From the NCBI GenBank assembly GCA_031547305.1, contig JAVBSC010000016.1, positions 47,256 to 111,255 of the forward strand: 64,000 nt of DNA, in the 5' to 3' direction. Below, in pieces: positions 52,248-60,190 of this stretch (its first letter is position 1; each line of letters begins with the position of its first letter). This stretch comes from JAVBSC01 sp031547305. Its GTDB lineage: Bacteria > Desulfobacterota > Desulfovibrionia > Desulfovibrionales > Desulfovibrionaceae. The position numbers and the translations under genes are program-made. The notes beneath the pieces were generated by a model, which was not told the origin of the DNA, ran no database searches, and worked only from the letters and a program-made list of their open reading frames with translations.

Positions 52248-52829
52248 CTACGCGCAGTCATGCTTGTCCCACGGCTCCCGGTTGTCGCGGGCCAGGGCGC
52301 CTTCCATGCGGGTAAGGGCTTCCTTGAGCTTGTTGATTTCGTCCAGCTTGAGGTTCGGGCTTTTGAGGGCCTGGTAGAGGATGGCCCCGGTGCAGGAGCC
52401 GGTGATCGGAATATCCGCGATAAAGGCCAGGGTGGGCAGAATGTCGCCGGCCCCGGCGGCCCGGTCCAGGGCGCCGGCCTTGGCGTTGACGCCCAGGCCG
52501 TAAAGTGCGGCTGCTCCTTTGGCTATGACCGCAAGCACGCTGCGACGGTCCAGGGCTTCCAGGGTTGTTTCCAGGGCGGCGTTCAGGGCGGCGGAGTCCG
52601 CGTCTTTCAGGTCAACCACCACCAGGGCCGCGCCGTTTTCCAGCACGGCGGCCAGCTCGGCCGGAGCCGCCTTTGCAATATTTTCCCCGGCCACGGAGCC
52701 GTCCAGGATGGTTCCGGCGCTGTATTTGTTAAAGACAGCGGCTTTTTTGAGCAATTTTTCAAACCCGGCCCCGGCGCCGGACAAAGCGGCGGATTCCGCC
52801 AGAATGATGACAGCTTTTTTTTCAGCCAT
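52248..52829 (-). CDS. small protein resembling the end of an alkaline-phosphatase-superfamily enzyme
   Basis: 193 residues from the ATG at 52829 (AAAGGG before). The middle is a Rossmann-like alanine-rich alpha/beta region (GAALVVVDLKDADSAAL) and residues about 125-155, GDILPTLAFIADIPITGSC plus AILYQAL, recall the closing motif of alkaline-phosphatase-superfamily enzymes (D-x-x-PT...). No catalytic residue can be placed. It lies between the full-size hydrolase and the DMT transporter in the same operon. It could be a regulatory subunit or a derived paralogue; I cannot decide. Confidence 0.55.
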   Translation of the reverse strand: MAEKKAVIILAESAALSGAGAGFEKLLKKAAVFNKYSAGTILDGSVAGENIAKAAPAELAAVLENGAALVVVDLKDADSAALNAALETTLEALDRRSVLAVIAKGAAALYGLGVNAKAGALDRAAGAGDILPTLAFIADIPITGSCTGAILYQALKSPNLKLDEINKLKEALTRMEGALARDNREPWDKHDCA

Positions 52830-52919
52830 GATGTGTCCCTTTATTGCGGAGCGAAAATCACCGCTACTCACAGTAATATTGAATGTTAAAGTGTGGATGC
52901 CGCCCGTAACCCGCGGCCG

Positions 52920-54809
52920 CTACCGCACCAGATTCGGGTCTTCCATAATCTGATACATAATGCCGCCTTCGGCGTCGTCCGGTATGGAGTTGCCGGTGGC
53001 GTAGCAGATGGTGGGCACAATGTCGGCCAGCCAGCGGGGGCGGGTGTATTTGTGGTTCTTTTTGATGTTGGGGCCTTTGAAGAGCAGGATGTTTTTAAGG
53101 CTGCCGCAGCCGGATTCGCCGGTGGGGAAGCCGTAGCCGTGTTCGGCCATGTATTCCGGCTTAAGGGCGTAGACCACATCGCCGGCCTGGGCGCCTCCCA
53201 TGCCGAAGACCCGGGCGTCTTCCTTGCGCACGGCCAGGAGCACGGGGCGCTCGCCGGTCTGGGGGTGTTTGTAGTCCAGGAGGGCATCGATGATCTGGTC
53301 GCGCGCCTTTTCGTAGTCGGCGGCTTCCACAATGCCGCCCGGGTATTTGTCCTTGAGATTGACGTACACGAACATGTAGCGCTGGGGCACGGCCACGGAT
53401 TTGGTCACATCCAGGACGTAGTTGAAGCCTTCGGTTTTCGCGTAAATTTCCCAGTAGTTGTCGCTGTTCTTTGCAGGCTCGTAATGACAGAGACCTTTGG
53501 CTTTAAGGGCTTCGGCGGTGTTCAGGATGGGGCCCATGGGGGTGGCGCCGTGGTCGGAGCACAGGCAGACCAGGGTGTCGTCGCCGAAGACTTCCATCAT
53601 CTTGCCCAGCAGGCGGTCTTCGATCTGGTAAATGGCGCGCTCCATGGCATAGGCTTTGGAGCGGATTTTTTCGTCCTGGCTGTCCATTTGGCTGAGCCAG
53701 CCGTGGTAGAACCAGTCGATGGGATGGGAGTGCATATAAAAGAGATCCCAGTCCGGGTTGGCTCTGAGCAGGCTGACGGAGACATTGATCAGCCAGTCGG
53801 AATGGAACTGGGCGATTTCCGTCACCGTGTCCATATCCAGAACGCCGTGCATAAAACCCACCAGGCCGATGTCGTTGCAAATGACGTCTTTGGAAAAATC
53901 AATGGCCCTGCCGGCTTCCGGCGGGCTGATGAAGCCGCTGCGCCCGGAAATGCCGGTGACATAGAGCTTGAATTCCTCGGCGTCGTCGGAAAGTTCCAGC
54001 AGCTTGCAGCGGAAAGTGCCTTTTTCCGTGCGGCCGTCTTTTTTCACTTTGAAGTCGTGCTGGATCGGGGCGCTCCACTGACCTTTTGTGATGGTAAAAA
54101 AGGCGGTGGAATAATCTTTTTCCGGGCAGAGGGCGAAGGCGTCAAAGCCGTTGTCGCCGCTTTCCCAGGCCAGGCCGTGCCAGATCTGGTTTTCCAGCGG
54201 TTCCATGGATTCCTTGAAAGCCATGTTCACGGTAAAGGAAAGGGGCTCGTCGCAGTCCGGCAGGTTTGTCCAGCCCTTGGCGTTGTCAAAGCGGGCCTGC
54301 ACCCCCAGGGGGAAGAAATCCGAGGAAATGACGCTTTCAGAAGCCATGAACTCGCGGTGCGCGTTGCCTTCCTCCATCCAGCGCCGTTCGGCCGGGGAAA
54401 TCCCCTCGCCCATGACCATGATCCCGTTTTTCATTTTGCTGGGCCAGGCCATTGGGTAGTTGACCACCACGCACTTCTTGCCGTCCTTGTCCCAGCGGTC
54501 CCAGACGGTCTGGGCGGTCAGGATGTCGGAGCCGAAACCCTGCACGGTGTTTTTGTGCTCCAGGCCGCGGCCTTCCACGTAGTAATAGTAGTCTTCCACG
54601 CCGTGGGTGCGCGGGTAGGCGCCTGTGCATATGGTGGCCCAGGACGGCGGGGTGACCGTGGGCAGGTTGTAGCCTTCAGTCATATAGCTGCCGGACTCCA
54701 TGAACTTTTTGAAGTTGGGCAGGGCGCCCTCGGCCATAAGGGCTTCCAGGCGTTTGGGTATGGCGCAGTCAAAGCCCAGAAGGGCGGCGCGTTTCGCTTT
54801 TACGGTCAT
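52920..54809 (-). CDS. alkaline-phosphatase-superfamily hydrolase (type I phosphodiesterase-like)
   Basis: 629 residues from the ATG at 54809 (GGGAG before). The nucleophile-bearing stretch is LPTVTPPSWATICTGAYPR, with T53 in the position of the catalytic threonine of nucleotide pyrophosphatases, after the metal aspartate in LLGFDCA (D13). Further metal ligands: PIDWFYH and CSDHGAT (D, H). No CxPxR, so not a sulfatase. The superfamily hydrolyses phosphate mono- and diesters, phosphonoacetate or similar. No signal peptide, so cytoplasmic. First gene of an operon behind a candidate sigma-54 promoter and UAS, next to an ABC importer; it may cleave the imported compound. Confidence 0.85.
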   Translation of the reverse strand: MTVKAKRAALLGFDCAIPKRLEALMAEGALPNFKKFMESGSYMTEGYNLPTVTPPSWATICTGAYPRTHGVEDYYYYVEGRGLEHKNTVQGFGSDILTAQTVWDRWDKDGKKCVVVNYPMAWPSKMKNGIMVMGEGISPAERRWMEEGNAHREFMASESVISSDFFPLGVQARFDNAKGWTNLPDCDEPLSFTVNMAFKESMEPLENQIWHGLAWESGDNGFDAFALCPEKDYSTAFFTITKGQWSAPIQHDFKVKKDGRTEKGTFRCKLLELSDDAEEFKLYVTGISGRSGFISPPEAGRAIDFSKDVICNDIGLVGFMHGVLDMDTVTEIAQFHSDWLINVSVSLLRANPDWDLFYMHSHPIDWFYHGWLSQMDSQDEKIRSKAYAMERAIYQIEDRLLGKMMEVFGDDTLVCLCSDHGATPMGPILNTAEALKAKGLCHYEPAKNSDNYWEIYAKTEGFNYVLDVTKSVAVPQRYMFVYVNLKDKYPGGIVEAADYEKARDQIIDALLDYKHPQTGERPVLLAVRKEDARVFGMGGAQAGDVVYALKPEYMAEHGYGFPTGESGCGSLKNILLFKGPNIKKNHKYTRPRWLADIVPTICYATGNSIPDDAEGGIMYQIMEDPNLVR

Positions 54810-54861
54810 AAAAAACTCCCGAAGTATAAGATGGATAGCCTCATTTTGCTGCCCCAGGCAT

Positions 54862-54877
54862 TTCAAAAAACGGGCCA
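54862..54877 (-). promoter_or_regulatory. candidate sigma-54 (-24/-12) promoter of the hydrolase operon
   Basis: Minus strand: TGGCCCGTTTTTTGAA. Versus TGGCACG-N4-TTGCA, the GG and spacing fit; the -12 C is A here and the fifth base is C. It lies 53 bases before the ATG at 54809 and about 140 bases downstream of the operator at 55013-55028, a normal UAS distance. Confidence 0.4.
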
Positions 54878-55012
54878 TTGTGAAAAAATACTCAAATATG
54901 TGCTAACACCCGGTATTAGCATGCGAAATAATTTATTTAAACAAATATGCGCGCTATTTATGTCGCATTAGTAGTGTTCTTTTATAAAGTACGTCATTTT
55001 TAAGCTCATTTA

Positions 55013-55028
55013 GCGACAATTATGTCGT
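55013..55028. promoter_or_regulatory. activator-binding inverted repeat (UAS 1)
   Basis: GCGACA-ATTA-TGTCGT, identical in both half-sites to 61648-61663. A further TGTCGCA half-site lies at 54961-54967, and TGTCGC at 55043-55048. The site stands upstream of the hydrolase operon. Confidence 0.65.
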
Positions 55029-55067
55029 TTAACTTCCAGGAGTGTCGCTCTTGCCAAGGTCCGGAGG

Positions 55068-55107
55068 CAAAAAATACCCGCGGAATTGGTGGTCCCGCGG
55101 GCATTTT
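55068..55107 (-). terminator. rho-independent terminator of the ABC operon
   Basis: Read on the minus strand: ATGCCCGCGG, a loop of about 11 bases, CCGCGGGTAT, then TTTTTT. It follows the stop of the binding-protein gene (55134) by about 27 bases. Confidence 0.85.
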
Positions 55108-55133
55108 CAGATGTTCAGGAGCCGGACGCGGGT

Positions 55134-56216
55134 TTATTTCTTCCAGTCCGGAATGGGCAATTGGACCATCTCCATGAACTTGTTGTTGTTGACCTTGGCG
55201 TTCTTGTACTTTTCTATTTCCTGGGGGGTGAAGCGGCCGATTTTGGCAAAGAAGTCGCCCACGTCATACTGCCACTTTTCGGCTATGGATTCGCCTTTGG
55301 AGTTGTCGATCAGCGTCATGGTGTATTCATAGGACCAGCGCGGGTGGATTTCCAAATCCTTTTTGGCTTCCGCCGGGGTCATTTTGATGCCGGAAAATTC
55401 GTTCATGTACTGCTGATATTCTTTAACAATGCGGTCGCTCAGGCCTTCCTCGCGGATCATGTTGGAAGTGCGGAACCAGACGCGCATGAACTTTGCCACC
55501 AGTTCCGGGTTCTGGTCGCACCAGTCCTTGTCGCCAACGATGCAGGACACGGTCAGGCAGCCCATCTGTTCCATGGTGCCGCCGCTGGGCCAGCCGCGCG
55601 CTTCGGCGGCCAGGGTGAAGGGCGCCCAGGTGCACAGGGCGTCGCCGATGCCTTTTTCAAAGGCCGGAACCATGGACGAGCCGTCCATGCTCACCAGGGT
55701 CACGTCGTTTACGGTCAGGCCGAGGATTTCCAGCCATTTGCCGACCATGTAGTGCACGGTGGTTGACGCCGTGTACAATATCTTCATACCTTTGACTGTT
55801 TCCGGGCTGCCGTAGACGTCAGGATACTTTGGGTTGTAGCCCTTGACTTTGGTGGCCGGGTGTCCGGGGCGCAGGAAAAGGTCGTGCACCAGGCCTTCTG
55901 AGGAGACCGGGGCGACCACGTAAATTTTGTAGCGGATGCCGCCGACCAACTGGCCGGCCACGCCGGTGGAGCCGAGCACCCACTGCTTGGCGGGCAGAGC
56001 TTCCATCTGGGCCGGGCCGGTGCTGAAGAGCAGCATTTCGATATCCAGGCCTTCCTGTTTGTCCCAGCCCATTTTTTTTGCGTACCAGATGTTGAAGCCG
56101 GGGGATTCGTCCATCCAGCAGGTGGGGACTTTGACAAGTTTGTCAGCGGCAAAGGCGGGCGCGGAAAAAACTACCAGCAACAGGGCCGCCAGGGATAACA
56201 GAAACGTTTTTTTCAT
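55134..56216 (-). CDS. ABC transporter substrate-binding protein, SsuA/TauA (NMT1)-like
   Basis: 360 residues with a signal peptide cut after APAFA. The mature protein follows the NMT1/SsuA pattern: PTCWMDESPGFNIWYAKKMGW, EGLDIEMLLFSTGPAQ, LGSTGVAGQLVGG, KGMKILYTASTTVHYM and SMDGSSMVPAFEKGIGDA. Such proteins bind sulfonates, taurine, nitrate or pyrimidine precursors. It is the last gene of the importer operon (118 bases after the ATPase gene) and is followed by a terminator. The substrate is unknown; the neighbouring hydrolase suggests an anionic ester or phosphonate. Confidence 0.88.
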   Translation of the reverse strand: MKKTFLLSLAALLLVVFSAPAFAADKLVKVPTCWMDESPGFNIWYAKKMGWDKQEGLDIEMLLFSTGPAQMEALPAKQWVLGSTGVAGQLVGGIRYKIYVVAPVSSEGLVHDLFLRPGHPATKVKGYNPKYPDVYGSPETVKGMKILYTASTTVHYMVGKWLEILGLTVNDVTLVSMDGSSMVPAFEKGIGDALCTWAPFTLAAEARGWPSGGTMEQMGCLTVSCIVGDKDWCDQNPELVAKFMRVWFRTSNMIREEGLSDRIVKEYQQYMNEFSGIKMTPAEAKKDLEIHPRWSYEYTMTLIDNSKGESIAEKWQYDVGDFFAKIGRFTPQEIEKYKNAKVNNNKFMEMVQLPIPDWKK

Positions 56217-56334
56217 AGTGAGCGTCCTTTTTTCCGGCTTGCGCGCGGAGGTGTTATGGGGATTCTGAGAAGCTTTTGCCGACTATATGCGATCCTGATC
56301 CTTAAGCCGTCCCGCAAATGGCGCGCGGCTTTGT

Positions 56335-57102
56335 TTACAACGTAAGTTTTTGTTCCTCGGTGATGATCCGGCGCAACTCCAGAAAACGCACGTCCATGTT
56401 GTCGCGCGGGCGCGGCAGGGGCACGTCGTAAGTGTTTTTGACGTGTCCGGGCAGCTTGCCTTCCATGGTCACGATGCGGTCCGCCAAAAAGATGGCTTCG
56501 TCGATGTTGTTGGTCACAAAGAGCATGGTGCGTTTTTCCAACTGCCAGATGCGTTCGGTTTCCTGCTCCATGAACAGGCGGGTCTGGGCGTCCAGTTGGC
56601 CGAACGGCTCGTCCAGGAGCATGACCTGGGGCTTTAAGGCATAGGCCCTGGCAATGCCCACGCGTTGCTTCATGCCGCCGGAAAGCTGGTGCGGGTAGTA
56701 GTTTTCAAACCCTTTAAGGCCGACCATGGCCAGATAATGGTCCGCGGTTTCCCGGCACTCCTTGCCGGAAAGGCCGTTCAGCTTCAGGCCGGTTTCCACG
56801 TTTGCCAGGACGGTCTCCCAGGGGAAGAGCATATAGCTCTGGAAGACCAGGCCACGGTCCGGTCCCGGCCCTTCAATGGGCTTGCCGTTCAGGGTCACCG
56901 TGCCGGAGGTGGGCGTCTCCAGGCCGGCGATGATGCGCAAAAGCGTGCTTTTGCCGCACTGGCCGGGCCCCAGAATGACCAGAAACTCCTGATCCCGGAC
57001 TTCCAGCGAGACGTCCTTGAGCACGGGTACGCGTTGGGTGCCCTTCTGGACAAAGGTTTTGCCGACATTTTCGCAATGTATTTTCACTTCAGGGCTGGAC
57101 AC
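56335..57102 (-). CDS. ABC transporter ATPase, SsuB/TauB-like (canonical signature)
   Basis: 255 residues. Walker A GPGQCGKST (45-53; Q in place of S), Q loop FQSYMLFPWE, signature LSGGM (140-144), Walker B MLLDEP and the switch region VTNNIDEA. Of the nitrate/sulfonate/bicarbonate importer group. The neighbouring ATPase (59100) has a degenerate signature, so the two may form an asymmetric pair. Directly after the second permease gene; gap 37 bases. Confidence 0.95.
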   Translation of the reverse strand: MSSPEVKIHCENVGKTFVQKGTQRVPVLKDVSLEVRDQEFLVILGPGQCGKSTLLRIIAGLETPTSGTVTLNGKPIEGPGPDRGLVFQSYMLFPWETVLANVETGLKLNGLSGKECRETADHYLAMVGLKGFENYYPHQLSGGMKQRVGIARAYALKPQVMLLDEPFGQLDAQTRLFMEQETERIWQLEKRTMLFVTNNIDEAIFLADRIVTMEGKLPGHVKNTYDVPLPRPRDNMDVRFLELRRIITEEQKLTL

Positions 57103-57139
57103 GGGTAACTCCTTGCATTCGCGCGTCAGGGGCGGAGGT

Positions 57140-58057
57140 TTACAGATTCGTGATGTCCCGCTGCCAGGGGCTGAGTTTTCTCTTTATCCAGTCCATGCCC
57201 TGGGTGAAGATCAGCGCGGAGATGGTGATGACGATCATGCCGCCGATGATCATGCCGGGGTCCGACAATTTCATGCCCTTCATGATGATGAAGCCCAGCC
57301 CGGACTGGGAGTTGACCAGTTCGGCGGCCACAACGGCGGACCAGGCGCTGGACATGGAGATCTGCAGACCGGCGGTTATGGCCGGGAGCGCTCCGGGAAT
57401 GCAGACCAGGCGGATTTCGTCCCAGCGCTTGCCGCCCATTACGCGCACCACGTCGTAAAGTTCCGGCTCGATAAGCTGCACGCAGCTGAAGGAGTTGAGC
57501 ACGGCCGGCACAAAGGCGCCGATGACGATGATGAAGATCTTGGGGGCCTCGCCAATGCCGAACCAGAGAATGGCTATGGAAATCCAGGCCAGGGGCGGCA
57601 TGGGCTTGAACATGTCGAACAGCGGCTTGACAATGGCCCGGAAGGTTTCGTTAAAGGCCATGAACAGGCCCAGGGGTATGCCCAGGCCGGCGGCGATGAG
57701 AAATCCGACGATGACGCGGTAGGTGCTTATCCAGGCGTGTTCCCATAGAGTTTTGCCGGCCAGGCTGTTTTGCGCCAGGTCCATCAGGCTTTCCAGCACC
57801 TGGAAGGGGGTGGCCAGGGCGCTGCTGGAGCCGAAGACGTGGGAGGCGGCCGCCCAGTGCCACAGGCTGAAAAAGGAAACCAGGGACACGCAGTACAAAA
57901 AGTATTCGCTGCGCAATACCCCGAGCAGGGTAATGTTTTTGTCGTTGGTCTGCCGGACTATTTCGTTGCAGACGTTGTCCCCGCCGCCGTCCGGCGCGTT
58001 TTCCACGGCCCTGACGGAGTTTTGCTGCATGATGTTGGAGGATATTTCGCTGCTCAT
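57140..58057 (-). CDS. ABC transporter permease, SsuC/TauC-like
   Basis: 305 residues with a 45-residue polar N-terminal extension, then six helices. The EAA loop, the contact with the ATPase, is VVRVMGGKRWDEIRLVCIPGALP (family E-A-A-x3-G pattern; here VMGGKRWDE). Start begins four bases after the stop of the other permease gene (58061), so it is coupled. One of two different permeases in the operon, suggesting a heterodimeric channel. Confidence 0.93.
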   Translation of the reverse strand: MSSEISSNIMQQNSVRAVENAPDGGGDNVCNEIVRQTNDKNITLLGVLRSEYFLYCVSLVSFFSLWHWAAASHVFGSSSALATPFQVLESLMDLAQNSLAGKTLWEHAWISTYRVIVGFLIAAGLGIPLGLFMAFNETFRAIVKPLFDMFKPMPPLAWISIAILWFGIGEAPKIFIIVIGAFVPAVLNSFSCVQLIEPELYDVVRVMGGKRWDEIRLVCIPGALPAITAGLQISMSSAWSAVVAAELVNSQSGLGFIIMKGMKLSDPGMIIGGMIVITISALIFTQGMDWIKRKLSPWQRDITNL

Positions 58058-58060
58058 GGC

Positions 58061-58870
58061 TTATTTCCTTATCCCGGCCAGAAGCCTGGATTCCACCTTG
58101 TCGATGATTACGCCGATAAAGGTGCCGGCCAGGCCGACGCTGACCATGCCCAGCACAACCACGTCCGTGCGGCCCAGCAGGCGGCCTGTGGAAATCAGGT
58201 AGCCCAGGCCCTGATCCGAGGCGAGCAGTTCGGCCGCCACCAGGGTGACCCAGCAGTAAGCCAGGGCGATCTGCAGGGCGCCGAAGACCATGGGCAGGGA
58301 GGACGGCACGCAGATGGAGGTGAAGATCTGCCAGTCCGAAGCCCCGTAAGTGCGGGCCATCTGAATGTGCACCGGGTTGGTCATGCACACGCCGGTGTAA
58401 GCGTTGATGACGCAGGGCACGATGCCGGAGATCCAGATGATGAATACCTTGCCGGACAGGCCGATGCCGAACCAGAAAATGGTCAGGGGAATCCAGGCCA
58501 CGGGCGGAATGGGCCGGACCAGCTCGAAAATGGGGCGGAACAGGCCGCGCATGGTGGTGAACCAGCCCATGGCCATGCCCAGGGGCAGGCCGACCAGCAG
58601 GGCCAGGACATACCCGATAAAGGCCTCCTGCATGCTGACCCAGGTGTGGGTGAGCAGGGTGGCGCCGTCCGGGTTGACGTTGGTCAGTTTGTCGACCAGC
58701 AGTTTTAGAACGTCCCAGGGCGCGGAGAGGAGCGTGCTGGGAATGCGCCAGTCCTCCACATCCGGCGGGGCGACGCAGAACTGCCAGAGCAGCAGAAAAC
58801 CGCCGACGCTGAGCACCGGCAGAACACGCAGGCGCAGGGGCTTTTTTATTTGGACTTCTTCGTAGGCCAT
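58061..58870 (-). CDS. ABC transporter permease, SsuC/TauC-like
   Basis: 269 residues, six helices. EAA-loop region MARTYGASDWQIFTSICVPS is intact. About a third of residues appear alike to the second permease, so they are probably paralogous partners. The gene lies second in the importer operon, but a 229-base stretch with a dispersed repeat separates it from the first gene (59100). GGAG lies in front of the ATG. Confidence 0.93.
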   Translation of the reverse strand: MAYEEVQIKKPLRLRVLPVLSVGGFLLLWQFCVAPPDVEDWRIPSTLLSAPWDVLKLLVDKLTNVNPDGATLLTHTWVSMQEAFIGYVLALLVGLPLGMAMGWFTTMRGLFRPIFELVRPIPPVAWIPLTIFWFGIGLSGKVFIIWISGIVPCVINAYTGVCMTNPVHIQMARTYGASDWQIFTSICVPSSLPMVFGALQIALAYCWVTLVAAELLASDQGLGYLISTGRLLGRTDVVVLGMVSVGLAGTFIGVIIDKVESRLLAGIRK

Positions 58871-58892
58871 GCTGGTCTCCTAAAGCAGTTTA

Positions 58893-58974
58893 ATTTTAAA
58901 ACGCCACTCTCGTCGTTCACGGCGGGCAAGCCCGCCCACCACATGGGCGCGGAACCACGCCGCGCATGTATCCG
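58893..58974 (+). repeat. TCGTCG-CACGGCGGGC dispersed repeat, copy B
   Basis: TTTAATTTTAAAACGCCACT, then CGTCGTTCACGGCGGGC-AAG-CCCGCC, then TGGGCGCGGAACCACGCCGC and GCATGT. Matches 33562-33645. It is inside the importer operon, between its first and second genes. Confidence 0.8.
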
Positions 58975-59099
58975 GCAGGGAATTTCAATCTTGAAACGCC
59001 TTACAAACTGTTTGGCGGTGAAACGCTCCATTGTCCGCTTGCGCGGGCGGGATGGCCGTGGCGCTGGAAGCGTGAAAAACGGCAAGCTTTAAGGGGCGA

Positions 59100-59867
59100 T
59101 CACCACCAACGGATCAGATCCGTTACTTTGCGTCGGATTTCGATGAATTTCGGATCCAGGAAGTTCCGGGGGCGGGGCAGGTCCACCAGCACTTCCGCCC
59201 GGACTTTGGTGGGTTTGGGGCTGAGCACCAGAATGCGCTCCGCCACGTACACGGCTTCCTCAATGTTGTGGGTGACAAAGAGCACCGTGCTTTTAAGGGT
59301 CTGCCAGAGCTTGACCAACTCGTCTTCCAGGTAGAAGCGCAGCTTTACGTCCAACTGGCCGTAAGGCTCGTCCATGAGCAGCAGATCCGGGTTCACCGCA
59401 AAAGCGCGGGCCACGGCCACGCGTTGCATCATGCTGGCGGAAATCTGGTTCGGGTAAAGATTGGCTGTATCCGCCAGACCCACCAGATCCAGAATGTACT
59501 TGAGGCGTTCTTCCAGTTGCGCCTTGGGCGTTTTCTTGGTTCTCATGCCGTAGGCCACATTTTCCGCCACGGTCAGCCAGGGCAGGGCCGTGGGCTCCTG
59601 AAAGACGAAAGCGAGGTTGTGCTTTTGCGGGTTGGCCACTTCCCCGTCAATAAAGATGTTGCCGGCGGTCGTGTCCGTAAGCTTGGACATACAGTTTAAA
59701 AAGGTGGTTTTGCCGCAGCCCGTGGGGCCGACAATGCTGACCAGCTCCCCCTTTTTTATTTCAAAATTGATTTTATCCAGGACCGTGAGCTCCCCGAATT
59801 TCTTGGTCAGATCCCGCACGTGGATTTTTGCGCTCTGTTCCGCATGCTCCATTGTCTGTAAAGCCAC
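59100..59867 (-). CDS. ABC transporter ATPase with degenerate signature
   Basis: 255 residues from a GTG at 59867 (AAGGAG before). Walker A GPTGCGKTT (47-55), Q loop FVFQEP, Walker B LLLMDEP and H-loop THNIEEA are intact. The signature LSGGQ reads ISASM (143-147), with MQRVAVARA following. The gene is first of the importer operon and lies 86 bases behind a near-consensus sigma-54 promoter. Confidence 0.93.
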   Translation of the reverse strand: MALQTMEHAEQSAKIHVRDLTKKFGELTVLDKINFEIKKGELVSIVGPTGCGKTTFLNCMSKLTDTTAGNIFIDGEVANPQKHNLAFVFQEPTALPWLTVAENVAYGMRTKKTPKAQLEERLKYILDLVGLADTANLYPNQISASMMQRVAVARAFAVNPDLLLMDEPYGQLDVKLRFYLEDELVKLWQTLKSTVLFVTHNIEEAVYVAERILVLSPKPTKVRAEVLVDLPRPRNFLDPKFIEIRRKVTDLIRWW

Positions 59868-59952
59868 TGGCGGCTCCTTGAGTTAGGAGTGTTCAAGTCG
59901 GATGGCCCGGGCTTGCCCGGATATGGGACGCTGAGTCGGCTGCCTAGATAAA

Positions 59953-59968
59953 TGCACTTCCTGTGCCA
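59953..59968 (-). promoter_or_regulatory. sigma-54 (-24/-12) promoter of the ABC importer operon
   Basis: Minus strand: TGGCACAGGAAGTGCA, i.e. TGGCAC at 59968-59963 and GTGCA around the -12 GC. Compared with TGGCACG-N4-TTGCA, spacing is exact; only two non-essential bases differ. Start of transcription should fall near 59940, about 75 bases before the GTG at 59867. Confidence 0.8.
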
Positions 59969-60107
59969 CTTTTCACAATCTTTTGTAGTACGAGTGAAAG
60001 GGAGTAATAATATGCTGTAACTTGCTTTTTTTTCAAGAAAATCAGGCTGGGGCATTTGGGCGAGGGTATTTTGAAATTCATTTTTGATCAATTATGATGG
60101 CAAAAAC

Positions 60108-60123
60108 GCGACATGAATATCGC
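60108..60123. promoter_or_regulatory. activator-binding inverted repeat (UAS 2)
   Basis: GCGACA-TGAA-TATCGC: the same left half as the other sites, right half with one change. It lies 140 bases upstream of the -24 element, a normal distance for a sigma-54 enhancer. A further GCGACT half-site is at 60128. Confidence 0.5.
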
Positions 60124-60190
60124 TTTTGCGACTTTTTGGACAAGGACTTTTGGAGCCGACACGACAATATTGCCGCCTGCGGCCAGCCGG

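Noticed and set aside
52893..54971. A 692-codon open frame opposite the phosphodiesterase-like gene
   Set aside because: Antisense shadow; histidine/glycine-rich translation with no motif.
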